Below, one piece after another: positions 19,317-28,706 of a DNA stretch of 64,000 bases. The stretch lies in assembly GCA_028287235.1 (NCBI GenBank), contig JAQBQB010000026.1, forward strand, positions 186,001-250,000, written 5' to 3'. The translations under genes and the position numbers were made by a program. Source of the stretch: Gemmatimonadota bacterium. Its GTDB lineage: Bacteria > Gemmatimonadota > Gemmatimonadetes > Gemmatimonadales > Gemmatimonadaceae. The notes beneath the pieces were generated by a model. That model did not search any database, was not told where the DNA came from, and saw only the letters and a list, made by a program, of their open reading frames with translations. Numbering within the stretch: the stretch's first letter is position 1; each line of letters begins with the position of its first letter.

Positions 19317-20491
19317 CCGGTGTGGCAAGCCAAGCTAGTCTCGCCGCTCAGGTCGTCAACGCCATTCACACGACGATCGGGTCAGGTCCGGTCGCCCTGC
19401 ACGAGCCGAGATTCGCGGGCAACGAATGGCTGTATCTGAAGGAATGCCTAGATTCGACGTACGTCTCGTCCGTTGGGCGATTCGTCGACCGGTTCGAAGC
19501 CGAGCTCGTCGAGTACACGGGGGCCAAGCATGCCATTGCTGTCGTCAACGGCACGGCGGCGCTACACGTTGCGTTACAGCTCGCCGGCGTCGAGCGCGGT
19601 GACGAAGTGCTCATCCCGGCGTTGAGCTTCATCGCGACGGCTAACGCGGTGATGTATTGTGGCGCGATTCCGCACTTTGTCGACAGTGAGGAGCGCACGC
19701 TGGGCCTGGATCCCGCCGCACTTCGACGACACCTCGAATTGATCGCAGAGCTACGCAGTGGGAAATGCGTAAACCGGGATACAGGTCGCGTCATTCGTGC
19801 TGTGGTGCCCATGCACACCTTCGGGCATCCCGTCGACATCACGGGAGTTCAGTCGGTCGCTCACGACTTTTCGCTCGTGCTGGTAGAGGACGCAGCAGAG
19901 TCGCTCGGCAGCACGATCGACGGCCGCCATGCCGGAACAATCGGCGTGATGGGAACGCTCAGTTTCAACGGCAACAAGACCGTCACGACGGGCGGCGGTG
20001 GAGCGATACTCACCAACGACCCTGCTTTGGCTAGGCGTGCCAGACATCTGACTACGACCGCCAAGGTTGCTCATCGGTGGGAGTTTCTGCACGACGAGGT
20101 AGGTTACAACTACCGCCTCCCCAATCTCAATGCGGCGCTCGGCTGCGCGCAGCTCGAGCAGTTGCCTGACTTCATCGAAGCAAAGCGGCGCTTGTTCCAC
20201 CGATACCGATCGGCGTTTTCCGAGATACCGCAGACACGCATCGTGGAAGAACCTCGCGGCTGCCGAAGTAACTACTGGCTCCAGGCGCTCCTTCTGGATG
20301 ACTCCGCCGCCGCACAGCGCGACGAGATTCTGGAAGCGACCAATGGCGCAGGATTCATGACGCGGCCGGTTTGGACGCTGGGCCATCGGCTGCAACACTT
20401 CAGCCAATGCCCGCGAATGGATCTTTCGGTTGCCGAGTCACTCGAACGCCGGGTGATTAATCTCCCTAGCAGCCCGCACCTGGTACGTTGA
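19313..20491 (+). CDS. legC: LegC-type DegT/DnrJ/EryC1 aminotransferase
   Basis: GTG 19313; IAVVNGTAALHVALQLAGVERGDEVLIPALSFIATANAV, SFNGNKTVTTGGGGAILTND. Confidence 0.87.
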   Translation: MTGVASQASLAAQVVNAIHTTIGSGPVALHEPRFAGNEWLYLKECLDSTYVSSVGRFVDRFEAELVEYTGAKHAIAVVNGTAALHVALQLAGVERGDEVLIPALSFIATANAVMYCGAIPHFVDSEERTLGLDPAALRRHLELIAELRSGKCVNRDTGRVIRAVVPMHTFGHPVDITGVQSVAHDFSLVLVEDAAESLGSTIDGRHAGTIGVMGTLSFNGNKTVTTGGGGAILTNDPALARRARHLTTTAKVAHRWEFLHDEVGYNYRLPNLNAALGCAQLEQLPDFIEAKRRLFHRYRSAFSEIPQTRIVEEPRGCRSNYWLQALLLDDSAAAQRDEILEATNGAGFMTRPVWTLGHRLQHFSQCPRMDLSVAESLERRVINLPSSPHLVR

Positions 20492-20493
20492 AC

Positions 20494-21672
20494 ATGCCGC
20501 GACGAGTTTGCGTCATAACCGGCAGCCGCGCCGAGTACGGAATTCTGTATTGGGTGCTTCGCGACCTTCGCGACGACGCCGCATTCGAGTTGCAGCTGAT
20601 TGTAACCGGGATGCACTTGGCACTCGAGTTTGGCCTGACGGTCCGCGAAATCGAGAAAGACGGATTCGACATCTCTCGGCGAGTTGAGATGCTCCTGTCG
20701 AGTGACACACGGGGTGCCGTCGCCAAATCTGTGGGTCTTGGTGTCCTGGGCATATCTGATGCGCTCGACCAACTTGCGCCCGATTTAGTGCTCGTCCTCG
20801 GAGACCGCTTCGAAATTTTGGCAGCGGTCCAAGTCTGTCTCATTCATAACATACCGGTTGCGCACATTGGTGGTGGTGATACAACAGAGGGCGCATTCGA
20901 CGAGTCAATTCGTCACGCGGTGACGAAGATGTCGCACATTCATTTTGTCACGAACGATATGGCGGCGCGCCGTGTTCAGCAGATGGGCGAAGATCCGCAA
21001 CACATTCATATGGTCGGCAGCCCGGCACTAGACCATTTGCGTCGATCGCCGTTGCTTGACCGTGGCGCGTTGGAGCAGGCGCTAGGCGCACCGCTGGGCG
21101 CGCGAAACCTGCTGGTCACATTCCATCCTGTCACGTTGGAAGGAGACAGCGAGCACCAGTTTGGCGAACTGCTGGCCGCGCTGGAAACACTGAGTTCCGA
21201 TGTAACCCTGTGGTTTACGAAGCCGAACGCCGATACGGGGGGACGCGCACTTTCCGCCACTCTGGACGGCTGGGCCGCGTTACACGGGAAACGCGTGCAC
21301 GTTTACACGTCGCTCGGCCAGTTGTTGTACCTCAGCCTCATGGCGCAAGTCGATGCGGTCGTCGGGAACTCGTCGAGCGGATTGTTTGAAGCTCCGTCAT
21401 TAGGCATCGGAACTGTAGACATAGGAAACCGGCAACGTGGCCGCATTGCGCCAAAATCGGTCATCAAGTGTCCGCCGGAGCGTACGGCGATTGCGAAGGC
21501 GATCGAGGAGGCTATCGCAATGGATTGTAGCAACATTGTTAACCCGTTCGGTGATGGAGGGGCTGCGGCGCGAATCGTCTTGGTTCTGCGAGATCTGCCG
21601 CTCGACCCGGACTTGCTCAAGAAACGCTTTCATATGATGGATTCATCAACGGTCTCCGGCTCGCCGCTCTAA
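20494..21672 (+). CDS. legG: UDP-N-acetylglucosamine 2-epimerase (hydrolysing), NeuC/LegG type
   Basis: RVCVITGSRAEYGILYWVLRDL, LVLGDRFEILAA, HIGGGDTTEGAFDESIRHAVTKMSHIHF; ATG 20494 (TTG 20488 possible). Confidence 0.87.
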   Translation: MPRRVCVITGSRAEYGILYWVLRDLRDDAAFELQLIVTGMHLALEFGLTVREIEKDGFDISRRVEMLLSSDTRGAVAKSVGLGVLGISDALDQLAPDLVLVLGDRFEILAAVQVCLIHNIPVAHIGGGDTTEGAFDESIRHAVTKMSHIHFVTNDMAARRVQQMGEDPQHIHMVGSPALDHLRRSPLLDRGALEQALGAPLGARNLLVTFHPVTLEGDSEHQFGELLAALETLSSDVTLWFTKPNADTGGRALSATLDGWAALHGKRVHVYTSLGQLLYLSLMAQVDAVVGNSSSGLFEAPSLGIGTVDIGNRQRGRIAPKSVIKCPPERTAIAKAIEEAIAMDCSNIVNPFGDGGAAARIVLVLRDLPLDPDLLKKRFHMMDSSTVSGSPL

Positions 21673-21693
21673 TCCTACGGAATTGAGTCTTCA

Positions 21694-22836
21694 TTGACGG
21701 ATGACGTCGATCCTCAGAGAGATCCGGTGACTATTCACCTCCTTCGGATGCTCGAATCGGTGAATGAACCTCCCGAAGGTGCTCGGGCCGACGTACGCTT
21801 CGACAGTAGCATTCCCGGTGCGTGCTCTGCCGCGACTCTGTCAAGCGGCCGGGCCGCGATCGCCCATCTGCTGCGCAGGCTCGGACTCGAACCTCGAGAC
21901 GCTGTTCTCCTTCCCAGCTTTGTCGCTGAGGGAGTGATCCAGCCAGTCCGAAGCCTGGGCCTCGAGATGCGATTCTATAGGCTGCGGCGCGATCTCACCC
22001 CTGACTTGGAAGACCTGACTCGAGTCGGAAATATTGATCCGCCAGCCGGGCTCGCGATCGTGATTCACCCATTCGGTTATGAAGCTCCAGTCGAGGCTAT
22101 TCGCGGCGTCCTTGAATCTCGCGGAACTCGCGTGCTCGAGGACTGCGCGCAAGCGCTGTTCCAGCGTGACACACATGGCGACTTCACGCTTTACTCGTTC
22201 AACAAGTTTTTGCCGGTCGCCGATGGGGCGGTCCTGTTGAGCCATACGCGTGAGGTCGACGTTACACTTGGGCGATCCGTCCCGCCGGCCGACGAGCGTG
22301 CCATCGAGCATTACCGAGAACATCTTCGACTCAACGGACAGCTGTTCCGATCTGCGTCTAGCTCGGAGGCTAGTCGATTGCTCCTCCGAACCGGCGAGAG
22401 TTACAATCGATATTACCAGTGTTTGAACGATGATATCTCCCCGAGAAGCCCGAGTCTGTTCTCTCGTCGCGTACTTGGAATGCTCAACCTCGCCGAGATC
22501 CGAGACAAGAGACGACTGAATGCTCGATATGTATATGAGAATTTGAAGAGTCCGGCATTCGAACTGCTCTTTGACGAGCTTCCCGATGGTTCAACCCTTT
22601 TCTGTATTCCCGCGCTCGTGGAGCGCGATCGCAGGGAGCACATTTTAGATCAGCTCATGACTCGGGGCACCTTGCTCGGCACCCTGCTAGACAGGTGGAA
22701 CTTCATTCCTGCTGGACAGGAAACGTGGTTCAAGAACGAGGTTGATTTCATGGCTCGGAATGTGTTGATCCCGATCAATGAGTTCTTAGATGAACAGGCG
22801 ATGGAAAGGCTCGTATGCGAACTAAACCGCATTTAG
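21694..22836 (+). CDS. DegT-like PLP-dependent aminotransferase-family protein of atypical subgroup
   Basis: LSSGRAAIAHLLRRLGLEPRDAVLLPSFVAEGVI; VLEDCAQALFQRDTHGDFTLYSFNKFLPVADGAVLLS (putative PLP Lys in SFNK). Confidence 0.75.
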   Translation: MTDDVDPQRDPVTIHLLRMLESVNEPPEGARADVRFDSSIPGACSAATLSSGRAAIAHLLRRLGLEPRDAVLLPSFVAEGVIQPVRSLGLEMRFYRLRRDLTPDLEDLTRVGNIDPPAGLAIVIHPFGYEAPVEAIRGVLESRGTRVLEDCAQALFQRDTHGDFTLYSFNKFLPVADGAVLLSHTREVDVTLGRSVPPADERAIEHYREHLRLNGQLFRSASSSEASRLLLRTGESYNRYYQCLNDDISPRSPSLFSRRVLGMLNLAEIRDKRRLNARYVYENLKSPAFELLFDELPDGSTLFCIPALVERDRREHILDQLMTRGTLLGTLLDRWNFIPAGQETWFKNEVDFMARNVLIPINEFLDEQAMERLVCELNRI

Positions 22837-22856
22837 CGCAACGGCGGAGTCACCCG

Positions 22857-23912
22857 ATGAACTACCAAAAACTCGTTCGAATGATGGATGAAGGACTCTT
22901 CATCATCGGGGAGGCCGGCGTGAACCACAACGGCGATCTTGAGATTGCCAAGGGGCTCGTTGATGTCGCCAAGGCGGCCGGGTGCGACGCCGTAAAATTT
23001 CAGACATGGATCACTGAGAAGGTCTATTCTCGGGCGCTGTCGCTCAAGCCCGAGTACCAAATGCGGACGACGGATCGCGCGGAGTCGGAGTTCGACACTA
23101 TCAAGAAGCTCGAACTTTCGTTTGACGCTTTCCGTGAGCTGAAGAAATACTGCGATCATCGCGAGATTGTATTCTTTTCGACGCCAGATGAGCGCGAGAG
23201 CGTGGATTTCCTGATCGACATTGGCGCGCCGCTACTCAAGACGGCATCGCAGGACGTCACCAACCTTCCTTTCCTTCGGCACGTCGCAAAGGCGGGCCTG
23301 CCGCTCATTGTTTCGACCGGAGCTTGTCGGCTTTCGGAGATTGCCGAGGCGATCGAGACGATCTCGAGTGAGAATCAAGATCTCGTGATCCTTCATTGCC
23401 TTTCGGCGTACCCGGCGCCTCTCGAAGACCTAAATCTGAATGTGATCCCGGTTCTTCGCCAAATGTTCGGCTACCCTGTCGGCTTTTCGGACCACACCAC
23501 AGGCACGGCGGCGGCCTGCGCGGCGGTAGCGCTCGGCGCACGGATCTTTGAAAAACACTTCACGTACAACCGCTCTGCGTCCGGGCCAGATCACCAGGCG
23601 TCGCTGTCACCGGCCGAGCTCAAGGAGTACGTCGACACGCTGCGCGCGGTCCACAGTTCACTCGGCGACGGCCACAAACGAGTTATGTCGTCTGAAGAGA
23701 ATACGCGTAAGGCCTTCCGGCGATTTCTCGTAACGGCTCGTCCAATTCGCAAGGGCGCGCGATTTGAGGAATCGGACTTCGTGTTTAAGAAGACCGGATC
23801 GGGACTCTCCCCGGCCGTGCTCGAACGCTTTGTCGGCGAAAAGGCGGCACGGGACATTCCTGAGGATGCTCTGATGGATTGGGACTTCGTGGAGTTCGGA
23901 GCGCCCCGCTGA
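22857..23912 (+). CDS. legI: N-acetylneuraminate/legionaminate synthase family protein
   Basis: FIIGEAGVNHNGDLEIAKGLVDVAKAAGCDAVKFQTW; GFSDHTTGTAAACAAVALGARIFEKHFTYN; C-terminal SAF-like domain. Confidence 0.9.
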   Translation: MNYQKLVRMMDEGLFIIGEAGVNHNGDLEIAKGLVDVAKAAGCDAVKFQTWITEKVYSRALSLKPEYQMRTTDRAESEFDTIKKLELSFDAFRELKKYCDHREIVFFSTPDERESVDFLIDIGAPLLKTASQDVTNLPFLRHVAKAGLPLIVSTGACRLSEIAEAIETISSENQDLVILHCLSAYPAPLEDLNLNVIPVLRQMFGYPVGFSDHTTGTAAACAAVALGARIFEKHFTYNRSASGPDHQASLSPAELKEYVDTLRAVHSSLGDGHKRVMSSEENTRKAFRRFLVTARPIRKGARFEESDFVFKKTGSGLSPAVLERFVGEKAARDIPEDALMDWDFVEFGAPR

Positions 23913-24574
23913 TGGCGTTCGACGAGCATTGGGAAGACGTTTTTCGGAGGAGAACCTGGGGGCGATACCCGTCTGAGGAACTCGTGCGCCTGCTTCTTCC
24001 CCGGTTCCCGGACACGGAGAAGCGAAAAAACAGCCGCATTCTCGATCTTGGTTGCGGCGGCGGGGCCAACGCCTGGTTCCTTGCCCGAGAGGGGTTTGAC
24101 ACTTATGGCATTGACGGTAGCCCGTCGGCGATTGGGCAAGCGGAGCAACTGCTCGGACGTGAGGGCTGCAAGGCAACGCTAGCAATTGGAGATTTCGTCG
24201 TCCTCAAGTATCCCGACGCGAGCTTCGACGCTATCGTCGATGCCAATGCAATCCAGCACAACACGTGGGCTGACATCACGCGATGCCATGCCGAGATCCG
24301 ACGCGTTCTCAAGCCGGGCGGATATTTTTTTGGGATGCTACTCAATGACGAATCGTCCGGTGCCGACACCGCGGAGATAGTCGAACTCAATACATATCGC
24401 GGCTTCAAGAGAGGCCCCGTTGGAGCGGATCTTCTCGCTCATCTGTTCACGCGTGTTGAGGTCGACCGCCTCTTCCGAGGCTATGAAGAGTTGCAAGTCG
24501 AGCGCCTAGTGCGAACGATGAACGGCGGTGCGGACCAAGCAGGGCATTTCATCGTCGTCGCGAAAAAGGCTTGA
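23912..24574 (+). CDS. SAM-dependent methyltransferase
   Basis: RILDLGCGGGANAWFLAREGFDTYGIDGSPSAIGQA; ATG 23912 overlaps legI stop (TGATG). Confidence 0.87.
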   Translation: MAFDEHWEDVFRRRTWGRYPSEELVRLLLPRFPDTEKRKNSRILDLGCGGGANAWFLAREGFDTYGIDGSPSAIGQAEQLLGREGCKATLAIGDFVVLKYPDASFDAIVDANAIQHNTWADITRCHAEIRRVLKPGGYFFGMLLNDESSGADTAEIVELNTYRGFKRGPVGADLLAHLFTRVEVDRLFRGYEELQVERLVRTMNGGADQAGHFIVVAKKA

Positions 24575-24597
24575 GCGGGGCATCGGATGGAATTTCC

Positions 24598-25659
24598 ATG
24601 ACCCAACGCGGGCGGTGGCTAAAGGCCTCGGATCCGCTTGACTGCGACCAATGGAGGAAGCTTCTGTCACGCTTCCCGAACGAGGCGCGGGACATTTATT
24701 TCTTCCCCGAGTACGTCGCACTATACGAAGAAGATGGCGCGAAAGGGACGTGCTTTTCGTATGAGGTCGGCGAGGCCGTGTTTCTTTATCCGTTCCTTAT
24801 TCAGCCGATCGCGAAACATCCCGGCAAGTTCGACATAACCACGCCGTACGGCTATGGCGGACCAATCTCGAATTCAACAGACGCATCGTTCGTGCAGGCT
24901 GCCTTCGCGGCATTCTCTTACGAAGCGCTTCAGCGTGGAATTGTGGCGGAGCTTATCAAGTTTCACCCTCTATTGGGCAATCATCGACTGGCGGAGTTTG
25001 GTTTCGAGGGGCATGTCCAAGACATATCTCGAACGGTTTATGTCGACATCGAACAGGATGAAACTCATCGATGGGAGAAGATTTACACTCACTCCAATCG
25101 AAAGAACATCCAGAAATCAAGGCGGGCGGGCATCACCGTCCGCTTTGGACATGAGCCCAGTGCGTGGAATGCGTACCGGCAGCTCTATAGCGAAACGATG
25201 CAAAAGAATCAGGCGCAGGCATCATACTATTTCAGCGAAGAGTACTATCACGCAATTCGAACAACGCTACCGGCAAACCATATCCTCGCTTACGCGATCC
25301 TCGATGGCAGAATCGTCTCGGTCTTGCTCCTCCTGCTCGGCAGCGAGGATGCGCATTGCCATTTGATCGGAACCGACCGCGAAGTAATGTCCCTCGGAGT
25401 CAATAACCTCGTTCATCACCAGGTCATTTCATGGTGCAAGGACAATGACTACAAACGCCTCCATATTGGCGGCGGACGCAGCCCTTCGCCTGACGACAGC
25501 CTTTACCGATTCAAGGCCAACTTCTCGGACATCTCAGTTCCATTTCACGTTGGCGAGCGCATTCTCGATCAACCGCTCTACCGCCGTCTTTGTGATGAGT
25601 GGACCGATCTCAACCCCGAAAAGGAATTGAGTCACCGGTTGCTCAAGTACCGGTACTGA
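24598..25659 (+). CDS. FemAB/GNAT-like N-acyltransferase
   Basis: HSNRKNIQKSRRAGITVRFGHEPSAWNAYRQLYSETM..., LHIGGGRSPSPDDSLYRFKANFSD; fits Acetyltransf_6/FemAB pattern. TTG 24571 is an alternative start. Confidence 0.78.
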   Translation: MTQRGRWLKASDPLDCDQWRKLLSRFPNEARDIYFFPEYVALYEEDGAKGTCFSYEVGEAVFLYPFLIQPIAKHPGKFDITTPYGYGGPISNSTDASFVQAAFAAFSYEALQRGIVAELIKFHPLLGNHRLAEFGFEGHVQDISRTVYVDIEQDETHRWEKIYTHSNRKNIQKSRRAGITVRFGHEPSAWNAYRQLYSETMQKNQAQASYYFSEEYYHAIRTTLPANHILAYAILDGRIVSVLLLLLGSEDAHCHLIGTDREVMSLGVNNLVHHQVISWCKDNDYKRLHIGGGRSPSPDDSLYRFKANFSDISVPFHVGERILDQPLYRRLCDEWTDLNPEKELSHRLLKYRY

Positions 25660-25833
25660 GATCGCCTTCTGCTGACACTGGGACCTGGCGTTCCGCGACG
25701 ACACTCCATAATGCCACGGTCAAGATGCAATCATTCGGAGCGCGCACCACTACGCCGGTGCTATGTCATCAACAACTGAGATAGGGACATCCGCGGGAAA
25801 TACGACTCCAGCCGTAGTGCGGACTTCACCACG

Positions 25834-26622
25834 ATGGAACCAACAATGAACCACGACGATACCAAAACGCCACGTGAAGTAAGAGCAAAGTGGAATGCGT
25901 CCGAACAGGAGCTGTTGGCTCGCCAAAATTTCATCGAGTGCTTCAAGGCATGTCCGATCCCCGACAACGAGCTGTTGTCAAATCTTAGCCTCTTTATTAG
26001 TCGGCAGAATCTTTCGCAAATCCTTTTTATTCATGAGCTCTATGAGCATATCATCGATGTGCACGGAGTGATCATGGAATTCGGCGTACGTTGGGGGAGG
26101 AACCTCGCGCTCTATGAAGCTCTGCGAGGTATCTATGAGCCGTTCAATCACAATCGTGCCATCGTTGGTTTTGATACGTTCGAGGGCTTTCCTTCGGTTC
26201 ATGAAAAGGATGGGAAGGCCGACATTATAGGCGTAGGCGCATACAACGTAACCGAAAACTACGAAAAGTATCTCTCAAAGATTCTTGACTATCATGAGCA
26301 GGAAAGTCCTATCGGACACATAAAAAAGTATGAGCTGGTCAAGGGCGATGCGATCACGTCGATTGAGTCATACCTTTCTCGTCGGCCCGAAACGATCGTC
26401 TCCCTAGCGTACTTTGACTTCGACGTTTACGAGCCAACGAAGGCGTGCCTTACGGCGATACGAAGCCACTTGACCAAAGGCAGCGTGATCGGTTTCGATG
26501 AACTGAACAATCGAGATTACCCGGGCGAAACGCTTGCGGTTAAAGAAGTGCTTGGGCTCGAGTCCTGTCGTATCAGGCACAGCCGCTATAGCCCGACACA
26601 ATCGTATCTCATCGTCGAGTAG
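25834..26622 (+). CDS. TylF/MycF-like O-methyltransferase
   Basis: VIMEFGVRWGRNLALYEALRGIYEPFNHNRAIVGFDTFEGFP; AYFDFDVYEPTKACL; VIGFDELNNRDYPGET. Confidence 0.8.
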   Translation: MEPTMNHDDTKTPREVRAKWNASEQELLARQNFIECFKACPIPDNELLSNLSLFISRQNLSQILFIHELYEHIIDVHGVIMEFGVRWGRNLALYEALRGIYEPFNHNRAIVGFDTFEGFPSVHEKDGKADIIGVGAYNVTENYEKYLSKILDYHEQESPIGHIKKYELVKGDAITSIESYLSRRPETIVSLAYFDFDVYEPTKACLTAIRSHLTKGSVIGFDELNNRDYPGETLAVKEVLGLESCRIRHSRYSPTQSYLIVE

Positions 26623-26873
26623 CGTGAGGGTCGCACGCCCGGGACAGTACGAGTTCCTCCCCGCTATCGACAATGTTATCAGTTTCGACATAAGGGACTG
26701 CGTTCTGCGACAATGAACAGCTTCGGGCGGCTTCGCGTTCCAAAAGAGATCGAGAGCCGATATCGCTCGTGATCATCCGTTACTAGTCCGCTAAACAGCC
26801 GGTGGGCTTCACTGTCGGCCCGGACGCTTGCAAGAAGGGGAGACACGCAATTAGCAAAAGGATTAGCACGCCG

Positions 26874-27944
26874 ATGGCACACAGTGAAGAGCCACTCGCG
26901 ATTGAGCGGTGGTCAAAAGCACTGTTGTCCGCCAACGCAACAGTGCGGCTGGGCATCTGCAATCTCGAAGAGTCGGCGCTTCAAATCGCATTGGTAGTCT
27001 CAGATAGCGGCGTCTTGATCGGCACGCTCACTGACGGAGACATTCGGCGCGGCCTGCTGCGCGGCCTGGACGTCAATAGTCCGATCGATTCGATCATTCA
27101 TCGCGAACCGTTGCTTGTCCCGCGAGGGTTGAGTCGAGACACGGTGATGCAAATAATGCACGCAAACAACATCCGCCAACTGCCAATCGTCGATGAGAAC
27201 CGGCGCGTCGTGGGATTGCATTTGTGGAACGAGCTTGTCGTGTCGAACGCGCGTCCGAATCTGATGGTTATCATGGCTGGTGGGGAAGGTCTCCGCCTTC
27301 GTCCACATACGGAGAAGTGTCCAAAACCGCTGCTTCCAGTGGGCGGCAAGCCGATGCTCGAGCACATCATCGAGCGCGCGAAGGCGGAAGGGTTCCAACG
27401 ATTCGTTCTGGCGATCCACTATCTCGGCGAGATGATCCAGGATCATTTTGACGATGGGAGCGCATGGCAGGTGCGGATCGACTACCTGAAGGAAGACAGT
27501 CCGCTCGGCACTGCCGGCGCGATTGGGTTGATCCAACCGCGCCCCGACGCGCCGTTCGTGGTGACCAACGGTGATGTTCTGACGGACATCCGTTACGGGG
27601 AGATGCTCGACTTCCACTGTCGCCACGCGGCGACCGCAACGATGGCCGTGCGCGCGTACGAATGGCAGATCCCGTTCGGTGTCGTGCGTACCAAGGGCGT
27701 GGACATTGTTGGGTTTGAGGAAAAGCCGATCACGAGAAGCCACATCAATGCAGGCGTCTACGTATTGGAGCCTGGGGCGTTGGACGCATTGGCGCCCGGT
27801 GAGCACTGCGACATGCCGAGCCTTTTCAGCCGACTACACGGATCGACGGCCCGCACGATCGTCTATCCAATGCACGAGCCGTGGCTCGACGTCGGTCGAG
27901 CCAGCGATTACGCGTCGGCGCAAGACTCCATCGGCAGGCGATGA
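26874..27944 (+). CDS. CBS-domain nucleotidyltransferase (PtmE-like, GDP-GlcN branch of legionaminate synthesis)
   Basis: Two CBS repeats (GTLTDGDIRRGLLRG..., IRQLPIVDENRRVVGLH) fused to VIMAGGEGLRLRPHTEKCPKPLLPVGGKPMLEHII. Confidence 0.87.
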   Translation: MAHSEEPLAIERWSKALLSANATVRLGICNLEESALQIALVVSDSGVLIGTLTDGDIRRGLLRGLDVNSPIDSIIHREPLLVPRGLSRDTVMQIMHANNIRQLPIVDENRRVVGLHLWNELVVSNARPNLMVIMAGGEGLRLRPHTEKCPKPLLPVGGKPMLEHIIERAKAEGFQRFVLAIHYLGEMIQDHFDDGSAWQVRIDYLKEDSPLGTAGAIGLIQPRPDAPFVVTNGDVLTDIRYGEMLDFHCRHAATATMAVRAYEWQIPFGVVRTKGVDIVGFEEKPITRSHINAGVYVLEPGALDALAPGEHCDMPSLFSRLHGSTARTIVYPMHEPWLDVGRASDYASAQDSIGRR

Positions 27945-28636
27945 ATCCGCGGATCATGGCGCTCGTGCCCGCTCGCGGCGGCTCGAAGCGGATTCCCGGA
28001 AAAAACATTCGAGAGTTGGGCGGACGGCCGTTGATCGAATGGAGCATCGGCGTCGCGAGGGACATTCCGGAGATTTGCGACATCGTCGTTTCGACCGACG
28101 ACTTCGTGATCGCCAATGTGGCCAAGGCGGCCGGCGCATTGGTTCCCTGGCTTCGGCCCGAACTGCTTTCGACGGATACGGCCTCGTCGATCGACGTCTG
28201 CCTGCACGCACTGGATTGGTATGAGGCGGAGCGAGGCGAGGTGGGTGGCCTTCTGCTGTTGCAGCCAACGTCCCCCTTTCGCAGCCGAGAGTCTGTAGAA
28301 CGCGGCATCGAGTTGTTCCGTACGCATAATGGCCGGACGGTCGTTGGCGTTTCACCGGCGAAATCGCATCCCATGTGGTGCGTTCGCGTGACGGAATTGA
28401 CAATGCACCCATTCATGGACATGTCGAACGTTCCGGCAAGGTCGCAGGACCTTCCGCCGGCGTACGTGATCAACGGTACGTTCTATCTGGCGTCGCCAGA
28501 CGCTTTGCGCGGACAGCGTTCGTTCGAAGGTGCGGACACAATTCCGCTGGTCATCGATTCTCCGGCAGAGAGCATCGATATCGACACGGAATGGGATTGG
28601 GCGGTGGCCGAGACGGTCGTGCGCCTGCGCGGTTGA
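27941..28636 (+). CDS. legF: Acylneuraminate/legionaminate cytidylyltransferase
   Basis: MALVPARGGSKRIPGKNIRELGGRPLIEWSI, LLLQPTSPFRS, DIDTEWDWAVAE. Confidence 0.87.
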   Translation: MNPRIMALVPARGGSKRIPGKNIRELGGRPLIEWSIGVARDIPEICDIVVSTDDFVIANVAKAAGALVPWLRPELLSTDTASSIDVCLHALDWYEAERGEVGGLLLLQPTSPFRSRESVERGIELFRTHNGRTVVGVSPAKSHPMWCVRVTELTMHPFMDMSNVPARSQDLPPAYVINGTFYLASPDALRGQRSFEGADTIPLVIDSPAESIDIDTEWDWAVAETVVRLRG

Positions 28637-28706
28637 GGATGCTCGTGTCCGGCCCATGTACAAGCCATTCGAACGGCGCCATGCGTGTACACCTGGAATT
28701 TTGGAA

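Noticed and set aside
26623-26873. Sigma-70-like promoter before the ptmE-like gene
   Set aside because: Candidate -35/-10 boxes have poor match and spacing; only the gap length suggests regulation.
25660-26873. Transposon ends flanking the TylF-like gene
   Set aside because: No matching inverted or direct repeats seen in the two flanks by eye.
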